Shown here piece by piece: positions 6,681 to 11,605 of a stretch of 11,605 nucleotides of DNA. The stretch is from Bacteroidales bacterium UBA1215 (GTDB lineage Bacteria; Bacteroidota; Bacteroidia; Bacteroidales; WCHB1-69). The notes under the pieces are model-generated. The model saw nothing but the letters and a program-made list of their open reading frames with translations. It was not told the DNA's origin and searched no databases. A program made the translations under genes and the position numbers. The DNA lies in NCBI GenBank assembly GCA_002309475.1, contig DBXJ01000098.1:1-11605 (forward strand). The letters run 5' to 3'. How positions within the stretch are numbered: the first letter of the stretch is position 1; each line of letters opens with the position of its first letter.

Positions 6681-6709
6681 CGTTTGTTCGTTTCGTATGG
6701 AATAATATG

Positions 6710-6744
6710 CAAAGGTACTATTTTTAGAGAAATGTTTTTTCAAA
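6710..6744 (-). promoter_or_regulatory. nupG promoter
   Basis: On the - strand a -33-like TTTG (6744-6741) is followed after 23 nt by the -7 element TACCTTTG (6717-6710), then C. The 19-nt word covering 6708-6726 is identical to that in the gldF promoter at 11411-11429. Confidence 0.65.
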
Positions 6745-6763
6745 ATTAATATAAATTTGCTTG

Positions 6764-6797
6764 TTGGTGAAAAAGAAGAATAAAAATGCTATCTTTG
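6764..6797 (+). promoter_or_regulatory. rsmE promoter
   Basis: The -7 element TATCTTTG (6790-6797), followed by C, lies 23 bp before the ATG at 6821. TTG at 6764-6766 is a possible -33. The 6681-6820 spacer thus holds two divergent promoters whose -7 boxes are about 72 bp apart. Confidence 0.62.
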
Positions 6798-6820
6798 CAA
6801 TTTCAATAAAAACAATTGTC

Positions 6821-7546
6821 ATGTTATTATTTTATGCACCGGATATCACCACTGCCACCACTCACTATGTGTTGCCCGAAGATGAATCCAGGCATTGTTT
6901 GAAGGTGATGCGTTTGCAGGTGGGAGACGAAATTTTTCTCACCAATGGGCAAGGCACCCTCTTTAAAGTGAAAATTGCCGTTAACGATTTGCATGCTTGT
7001 ATGGTGGAAATAGTGGAGGCAATAGACAACTATCAGCCTATGGACTATTACCTGCATCTTGCAGTGGCACCCACTAAAAATACCGATCGTTTTGAATGGT
7101 TTGCCGAAAAGGCGGTGGAAATAGGGGTGAGTAAAATAACAACACTTTGTTGTGAAAATTCAGAACGGACAAGTATCAAAAGTGACAGGATAGTCCGTTT
7201 GATGATTGCCGCCATGAAGCAATCCCTGCGTGCCTATCTGCCGTCTCTGGAAGTCAACGTGGGTTTTAAAGATTTTATCCGGCAATCACAAACTTTTGCC
7301 GGACAGAAGTTGATAGCCTATTGCGGAACTGCTTCACAAGCGTCTGTTCCTTTGCAGGAAGCACTCAAAAAAGACAAGTCCGCCCTTGTGCTCATCGGTC
7401 CGGAAGGAGATTTTTCCCCACAAGAAGTCGAACTGGCACTTGCTAATGGATTTGTGCCTGTGAGCATGGGAGATATGCGTCTGCGGACAGAAACCGCCGC
7501 CCTGATGGCATGTGCCACCGCCTGCATAGTCAATCAGAAACTTTAG
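6821..7546 (+). CDS. rsmE: 16S rRNA (uracil-1498-N3)-methyltransferase RsmE, 241 aa
   Basis: The enzyme methylates N3 of U1498 in 16S rRNA using S-adenosylmethionine. The SPOUT-class trefoil-knot motifs are visible: GPEGDF (193-198) and MRLRTETA (219-226), which form the AdoMet site. Upstream are the family blocks EKAVEIGV (about 96-103) and AAMKQSLRAYLP (about 130-141). The N-terminal part (about 1-70) is the RNA-binding PUA-like region, with HCLKVMRLQVGD. The length matches the family (about 240 aa). The frame extends upstream to a TTG at 6761, but that lies before the promoter -7 box, so the ATG at 6821 (MLLFYAP) is the real start. The gene stands alone, divergent from nupG, and a hairpin follows the stop. 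Confidence 0.95.
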   Translation: MLLFYAPDITTATTHYVLPEDESRHCLKVMRLQVGDEIFLTNGQGTLFKVKIAVNDLHACMVEIVEAIDNYQPMDYYLHLAVAPTKNTDRFEWFAEKAVEIGVSKITTLCCENSERTSIKSDRIVRLMIAAMKQSLRAYLPSLEVNVGFKDFIRQSQTFAGQKLIAYCGTASQASVPLQEALKKDKSALVLIGPEGDFSPQEVELALANGFVPVSMGDMRLRTETAALMACATACIVNQKL

Positions 7547-7547
7547 C

Positions 7548-7582
7548 AAAAAAAAACGCAAGACTTTTGTTTGTCTTGCGTT
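7548..7582 (-). terminator. Rho-independent terminator of the tRNA-Cys transcript, possibly bidirectional
   Basis: A perfect 10-bp stem (7555-7564 with 7573-7582, AACGCAAGAC and its complement) has an 8-nt loop. On the - strand it is followed by a run of nine T (complement of A7548-7556), so it best serves the tRNA unit. On the + strand, after rsmE, only a broken T stretch follows; termination there would be weaker. Confidence 0.85.
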
Positions 7583-7586
7583 ATGT

Positions 7587-7602
7587 TGTAAGTAAACTTA
7601 CA
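7587..7602. other. Small hairpin in the tRNA-Cys 3' trailer
   Basis: A perfect 6-bp inverted repeat (TGTAAG/CTTACA) with a 4-nt loop lies between the tRNA 3' end and the terminator. It may form in the precursor trailer or be chance; no function can be assigned. Confidence 0.4.
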
Positions 7603-7612
7603 TATTCCCCTG

Positions 7613-7683
7613 AGGTACCAGACGGATTCGAACCGCCGTAAAAGGTTTTGCAGACCTCTGCCTAGCCCCTCGGCCATGATACC
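7613..7683 (-). tRNA. tRNA-Cys (anticodon GCA)
   Basis: The 71-nt cloverleaf reads from 7683 to 7613. The acceptor stem is GGTATCA/TGGTACC (7 bp, one T-G pair). The anticodon loop CTGCAAA carries GCA at 7651-7649. The T arm GGCGG-TTCGAAT-CCGTC is complete. Base 73 is U, the known identity base for cysteinyl-tRNA synthetase. CCA is not encoded. It is a solitary tRNA gene between rsmE and the gld operon, with its own promoter and terminator. Confidence 0.97.
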
Positions 7684-7695
7684 TTTATTGAAATG

Positions 7696-7727
7696 CAAAA
7701 TTACAAAAAAAACTAATACCAAAGATA
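7696..7727 (-). promoter_or_regulatory. tRNA-Cys promoter region with two -7-like boxes
   Basis: On the - strand TAATTTTG, followed by C (7703-7696), lies 12 nt before the tRNA 5' end, and TATCTTTG lies at 7727-7720. The proximal box carries the extra C seen at the other promoters here, and the TTTG of the distal box would sit 16 nt upstream of it as a -33. I prefer the proximal box as the -7. Confidence 0.55.
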
Positions 7728-7760
7728 GTTTTTCTTATAAAAATTGTATTTTATTGAATG

Positions 7761-8867
7761 TCAGTTTTTTATTTGTCTCAACGAGGGGATTGCACGGGCT
7801 TCGTTGCCGGGAATATAGTAGCTTAAAGGTTGTACAATTCTGTCAAAAACGAAAAATTGACAAAGAAACAACTCGTTTTTGTTGCCGTTGACAATGGCAT
7901 AGAATTTATCTCTGTTAAAGGCATCTACAAAGGCCATGTTGTAGTCGTATTCTTCAGTGTTGAGAATGGTGTTGATTCTAAACATGGTGATAGTAGTGCT
8001 GTTGCCGTCCACATCGGTGATGCTGATTTCTTTGAATTTATTATTCGTAAGAATGGAGTCCTTTTCTTGTTCGGAAAGTTCCATTTCTTGCATTTCGTAA
8101 TTCAGATTTCTATAATCAGAAAGGTGGTCCAAGAGTTTCAGGGTGTCGTATGCCGGCAACTTTTCTCCTGTTTGCGTGGCGTAAATGTCAAAATGGCGGC
8201 CGCTGCCTTTTACTATGCTGAAACTTTGGTCGGCATGCTCAAAATCGGTGATGTCAACGCGTTTGATTTTAGACATTTTTAGTTTGACAATATTGTGCGT
8301 ACGCCAAGCATCTTCCAAAGGAGAATATTTCGGGCGGACAAATCCGCGAAAGCCCGGCAAATAGACTACGCAAGGATATTTTGCCCCTTCCAGCAGGGCG
8401 TAGTTGCCCAAATTGTCCATGGTTTGCTGTCCTATATAATAAACTTTTTTGTGCGTATATTTCCACACATGCAAGCGACCTATTTTGATGTGATAGTCAT
8501 CGTAGAAAATTTCTACTTTTACCGAACCTGTAGCCATGCGTTTGTTGATATTTTCGCGGGCAGTTTTGGCAATAGGCGACTTTACTGTCAAATTGGCAAT
8601 ACAATTCAACAAATCTTCAATATTGTTGGGCATCACTTCGTAATTTTGGTTGACAGTCCAACCCTTTTGCTCGTCTCGCTGCAAAAGAACGGTATTGCCG
8701 TCGCTGTCAGCGAGAAAAATCTTCTTGATAGCAGTGGTGTCTTCTACGGCAAAACTCTTTTCCTTTTTACTCATAGTGCCCGATTGTCGTGTCAGCACCA
8801 ATATAAGAGCTATCACTACTAAAACAATACTAATGACAATCAATATCAAATTCTTTTTATTTTTCAT
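7761..8867 (-). CDS. DUF4340-domain membrane-anchored protein, 368 aa
   Basis: One N-terminal membrane helix (about 7-25) follows a short basic stretch, and a large extracytoplasmic part follows. It matches proteins with the DUF4340 domain that accompany GldG-type proteins. The segment FAVEDTTAIKKIFLADSDG (39-57) is typical, followed by beta-rich repeats with WTVNQNYEV and HVWKYTHKKVYYI. Its biochemical role is unknown; the position suggests an auxiliary part of the GldFG transporter. The ATG lies inside the gldG coding region (11-nt overlap), so translation is probably coupled, and no clear ribosome-binding site is present. It is the last gene of the operon; no obvious terminator hairpin lies between its stop and the tRNA promoter. 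Confidence 0.87.
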   Translation of the reverse strand: MKNKKNLILIVISIVLVVIALILVLTRQSGTMSKKEKSFAVEDTTAIKKIFLADSDGNTVLLQRDEQKGWTVNQNYEVMPNNIEDLLNCIANLTVKSPIAKTARENINKRMATGSVKVEIFYDDYHIKIGRLHVWKYTHKKVYYIGQQTMDNLGNYALLEGAKYPCVVYLPGFRGFVRPKYSPLEDAWRTHNIVKLKMSKIKRVDITDFEHADQSFSIVKGSGRHFDIYATQTGEKLPAYDTLKLLDHLSDYRNLNYEMQEMELSEQEKDSILTNNKFKEISITDVDGNSTTITMFRINTILNTEEYDYNMAFVDAFNRDKFYAIVNGNKNELFLCQFFVFDRIVQPLSYYIPGNEARAIPSLRQIKN

Positions 8868-10641
8868 AGTTTGTTTTTTTCTTATAGGTTAAATTTCTCG
8901 TGGTGTAAAGTCCTATGCCCAACAATATAATCATCAGCAAGGGAACTATCATATTCAGGCATTGCCAGAAAGTACGTTGTTTGAGAATTTTGTTTTTGTC
9001 CAACAGCCGCATTTTAAAATCTTTCGACCTTACTTGTAAAATTTCTTCGTCATCGCATAGATAGTTGACAGCATTTAGCAAGAAATTTTTGTTGGCAAAG
9101 GCGGTATTGGTATAGCGGTCGTATCCCAAAGGATAGATGAAATTGTCTCCCAGTTGATTTTTTATCATGTCTCCGTCTGCCACAAAAACCATTTTAGTAG
9201 GCCGGCTTTCGCTAATGAGTCCCAATTCTTTGATATGTTCGCCTTGCAAATCGGTGTAGAGCGAATGGAAAGTGCCTTCCACCAATACACTCACCGGCAG
9301 ATATTGTTTGTTGAATTGCAACATGTCGGCACGGCGTTTGAGCACTTCCAAACTGATGATAGCCGGTGTGTTGACCACTTTTGTATTTTCCGAAGTGGTG
9401 AGCAAAATGGTTTTCTTTACACCGCTGTTGCCGGCACCGATGGTATCAATAGAACTGATAAATTCACTGCGTAGCAGACTTAGATTGTTGACAATAGGGT
9501 GTTTGGCATAAGGGGTGATGATAGGAAAATAGTAGAAGGGTATCAATTTATATTGATTTTGTCCTGCTACTTGTTCTCCGCTGCTGACAGGAATTGCCAA
9601 AGCATTCAAATCTTGCAACAAATTGGTGTTAAAGCGGACACCATAGCGGAAAAACATATCGTCTAAATTCAAATCCCGAGGCAGACACGGCATTTCAGGG
9701 TAGTTGTACATGCTGTCAATTTCCGCCATCACCGGATCGACATACCACAACAAACGACCGCCTCGCATGACAAATTGGTCTAAAAGATATTTTTCGTAGT
9801 CGCCGAATGGAATGGTGGGTTTGGCAATAATCAACAAGTCGTATTTATTGCCTTTTATGCGGTAGTCACCGCTGATACTGTCTTTTACTTCTATGTCAAA
9901 AATACTGCTGATTTTGTTGTCCAAAATCACAGAATCCACTTCGTAGAATTGGGCGATGGCGACAGCCGCTTTAAAAACGTCTATATTGGAGAGTTCGCCA
10001 TGACCTTTCAAAAATGCCACTTTGGCATTTTGCTGGTGGGTGATTCTGCGAATGGTATTGCTCATATTGTATTCCAACTTCTCCATGGAGTAGTTGATAA
10101 TTTCTTCTCTTTGTGTCAATAGGCCTTCGTCGGCATCGGCTAATTGCACCGGCACTTCAAAACTTTGATAGCATACCAAAGCCCCCGGCACAATATAATG
10201 TGTGCTCACACCGTCCGATTCCATAGATTGTATGGCTTGCGGACGCAAACCTTTTTGATAGAGTTCTCCGTAGATGGCTTTTAGTTCCGCTCCGCTTTTG
10301 CCTTTGGTGGGGTCGATAAATTCGTATTCGATATTGTCGCTGTAGGCACGCATTTCGTCCAATAGTTCACGCGTCTTTAACGACAACTCCTGAAAATCGG
10401 CAGGAAGGTTTTTGCCGTATAAATATACCTTTACATAGACTACATCGTCTAAATTTTTCAGCATGTTTTTGGTGGATGCGGACAAGGTAAAGCGTTTTTC
10501 TTTTGTAAGGTCAAAACGGTGGAAAACAAATCCGGATATAATGTTGATGGCAATAATCGCTAACAAAATGAGCGTAAATTGCTTCCAATTTTCTTTTTTG
10601 ATATTCAGTATCTTGTTTTGTTGTTCTTGCTTCTTTTTCAT
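8857..10641 (-). CDS. gldG: GldG-type ABC transporter auxiliary membrane protein, 594 aa
   Basis: The architecture is typical of GldG: a short basic N-terminus, one membrane helix (about 22-40), the hallmark RFDLTKEKRFTLS (42-54), a long extracytoplasmic region with mixed alpha/beta folds (including AKVAFLKGHGE and YDLLIIAKPT), and a second membrane helix at the C-terminus (about 563-580). In gliding Bacteroidota, GldG works with GldF and the ATPase GldA and is required for gliding; in non-gliding relatives the job is unknown. I chose the ATG at 10641 because a strong Shine-Dalgarno GGGAGGG (10651-10645) sits 3 nt before it. An in-frame ATG at 10662 overlaps the gldF stop and would add 7 residues. 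It is co-transcribed with gldF (14-nt gap) and the DUF4340 gene. Confidence 0.88.
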   Translation of the reverse strand: MKKKQEQQNKILNIKKENWKQFTLILLAIIAINIISGFVFHRFDLTKEKRFTLSASTKNMLKNLDDVVYVKVYLYGKNLPADFQELSLKTRELLDEMRAYSDNIEYEFIDPTKGKSGAELKAIYGELYQKGLRPQAIQSMESDGVSTHYIVPGALVCYQSFEVPVQLADADEGLLTQREEIINYSMEKLEYNMSNTIRRITHQQNAKVAFLKGHGELSNIDVFKAAVAIAQFYEVDSVILDNKISSIFDIEVKDSISGDYRIKGNKYDLLIIAKPTIPFGDYEKYLLDQFVMRGGRLLWYVDPVMAEIDSMYNYPEMPCLPRDLNLDDMFFRYGVRFNTNLLQDLNALAIPVSSGEQVAGQNQYKLIPFYYFPIITPYAKHPIVNNLSLLRSEFISSIDTIGAGNSGVKKTILLTTSENTKVVNTPAIISLEVLKRRADMLQFNKQYLPVSVLVEGTFHSLYTDLQGEHIKELGLISESRPTKMVFVADGDMIKNQLGDNFIYPLGYDRYTNTAFANKNFLLNAVNYLCDDEEILQVRSKDFKMRLLDKNKILKQRTFWQCLNMIVPLLMIILLGIGLYTTRNLTYKKKTNYEK

Positions 10642-10655
10642 ATTCCCTCCCTTTT

Positions 10656-11387
10656 TTACCATTTTCTACTTTGCAAACGAAGTCTGGATGCCAATAAAAA
10701 CACGGTGATGATACTCAAAAAATAAATGACGTCTCTTGTGTCGATAACGCCACGGCTGATAGAAGCATAGTGGTGTTCGATTCCTAAGGATTTGATAAAT
10801 AAACCCAAAGAGCCGAATAGGTTGAAAGAATAAATGAAATCGAATCCTAACCAACAGATAAAGCAGAATAAAACGGCTAAGATAAACGAAACTATCTGAC
10901 TGTCGGTCAATAGCGAACAAAATATTCCAATGGCGGTAAAGGTGGCACCTAAGAAAAACAATCCCAAATAAGAACCCCACATGGCACCCATGTCCACATT
11001 GCCTTGCGGATAGCCCAACAAGTAGATACTCATTAAGTATATCAACGTAGGAATGAGTGAAATAAGCACCAAAGTGAGACCTGCCAAATATTTTGCCAAA
11101 ATAATTTGCGTGTCACTCAAAGGCATGGTCAGCAACAATTCCATGGTGCCGGTGCGACGTTCTTCGGCAAACGAACGCATGGTAATGGCAGGCACCAGTA
11201 GCATTAAAACTATCGGTGCAATGGAAAATAAAGAATACAAATCGGCATATCCCCGGTCTAAAATATTGTACGACATGGGAAATATCCACAAAAACAATCC
11301 CGTTAAGCACAAAAACACACCCATGACAACATAGCCGATCATGGAATGGAGAAATACTTTGATTTCTTTGACATATAAACTATACAT
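10656..11387 (-). CDS. gldF: GldF-type ABC-2 permease, 243 aa
   Basis: This is an integral membrane protein with about six helices (roughly 17-38, 54-73, 94-122, 138-160, 166-190 and 220-237). The ABC-2 permease signature EERRTGTMELLLTMPLSD (75-92) after helix 2 and the start MYSLYVKEIKVFLHSMIGY match GldF. It should be the channel-forming subunit of an ABC transporter whose ATPase (GldA or another) is encoded elsewhere, since none is in the window. The frame extends to a TTG at 11408, but the ATG at 11387 gives the family-like start and a sensible distance (26 nt) to the -7 box. It is the first gene of gldF-gldG-DUF4340. Whether the organism glides cannot be decided; many non-motile Bacteroidota keep these genes. 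Confidence 0.88.
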   Translation of the reverse strand: MYSLYVKEIKVFLHSMIGYVVMGVFLCLTGLFLWIFPMSYNILDRGYADLYSLFSIAPIVLMLLVPAITMRSFAEERRTGTMELLLTMPLSDTQIILAKYLAGLTLVLISLIPTLIYLMSIYLLGYPQGNVDMGAMWGSYLGLFFLGATFTAIGIFCSLLTDSQIVSFILAVLFCFICWLGFDFIYSFNLFGSLGLFIKSLGIEHHYASISRGVIDTRDVIYFLSIITVFLLASRLRLQSRKW

Positions 11388-11412
11388 GTATGTATTTTTT
11401 TTAATCAAACTG

Positions 11413-11420
11413 CAAAGGTA
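11413..11420 (-). promoter_or_regulatory. -7 promoter element of the gldF operon
   Basis: TACCTTTG, followed by C, reads from 11420 to 11413. The surrounding 19 nt (11411-11429) are identical to the nupG promoter. No TTTG is present at the expected -33 position. Confidence 0.62.
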
Positions 11421-11476
11421 CTATTTTTAATTGACATTGGAGCAGAGATACTTTATTTTATGACAAGAAAAATAAA

Positions 11477-11503
11477 AAAAACTGCATAAGCTATGCAGTT
11501 TTT
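11477..11503 (-). terminator. Bidirectional rho-independent terminator
   Basis: An 8-bp core stem (11481-11488 with 11492-11499, ACTGCATA and its complement) has a 3-nt loop and is extended by four A-T pairs (11477-11480 with 11500-11503). The A run from 11480 to 11474 gives a seven-T tail on the - strand. It should end the transcript of the - strand gene entering from the right (stop at 11532), insulating the gldF promoter. Confidence 0.8.
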
Positions 11504-11531
11504 GAATGAATATGTTAAGAGTAAATGATGT

Positions 11532-11605
11532 CTATTCCATGTTTGCCGGCATAGTGTCTTCTATGTCGTAGAAGTATATGGAGTCCTCCGGATAGATTTC
11601 TTCTT
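11532..11605 (-). CDS. C-terminal end of an unknown - strand gene (partial)
   Basis: One - strand frame is open from the window edge to a TAG at 11534-11532 and gives 23 residues, starting EEIYPEDSIYFYDIED and ending PANME. The composition is protein-like, and the terminator at 11477-11503 lies about 30 nt past the stop, which supports a real gene end. The other two - strand frames stop at different points and read less like a protein. Too little is visible to name it. Confidence 0.5.
   Translation of the reverse strand, partial: EEIYPEDSIYFYDIEDTMPANME

Noticed and set aside
6681..6743. Upstream ATG giving nupG 21 more residues
   Set aside because: The extension covers the promoter -7 and -33 boxes and has no match in E. 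coli NupG, whose start aligns with the ATG at 6680.
6761..6820. TTG start giving rsmE 20 more residues
   Set aside because: It lies upstream of the -7 box at 6790-6797, and the extra residues do not resemble the family N-terminus.

Overview
The window looks like a chromosomal segment of a Bacteroidota (Bacteroidales-like) bacterium. The reasons are: nearly every transcription unit is preceded by the phylum's -7 promoter element TAnnTTTG, usually followed by C; the genes include homologues of the Bacteroidota gldF and gldG with their DUF4340 partner; the small FNYTPKYYD membrane protein sits in front of mutL; and several genes encode short lipoproteins. The genus cannot be fixed from the sequence alone.

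Region 1 (1-2026, + strand) is the accessory-looking part. It starts with the 3' end of an AraC-family regulator. Its stop codon lies inside the first of five tandem 16-bp sites repeated every 21-22 bp (342-442). The array runs up to a promoter for a small lipoprotein gene (509-772). Two tandem paralogous lipoprotein genes follow (852-1340 and 1388-1903), and the region closes with a strong intrinsic terminator (1983-2024). The array has the period of tandem AraC-type half-sites. Control of the lipoprotein gene by the adjacent regulator is therefore a testable idea, but it is not shown.

Region 2 (2027-5378, - strand) is a compact three-gene unit read right to left: an 84-aa membrane-anchored protein, mutL, and an HD-domain phosphohydrolase. 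The first two genes are separated by 1 nt and the last two overlap by 1 nt. The MutL lacks the recognisable metal-binding endonuclease motifs in its C-terminal domain.

Region 3 (5427-7683) holds nupG (- strand, nucleoside/H+ symporter) and rsmE (+ strand, 16S rRNA methyltransferase), which diverge from a 140-bp spacer with two promoters. Next comes a tRNA-Cys(GCA) gene on the - strand with its own promoter and terminator.

Region 4 (7761-11420, - strand) is the operon gldF-gldG-DUF4340, an ABC-2-type permease with its auxiliary membrane proteins; no ATPase gene is present. Upstream of it are a bidirectional terminator (11477-11503) and the last 23 codons of another - strand gene that runs off the window.

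Most genes here are housekeeping genes. The most unusual structure is the phased repeat array between the AraC gene and the lipoprotein cluster.
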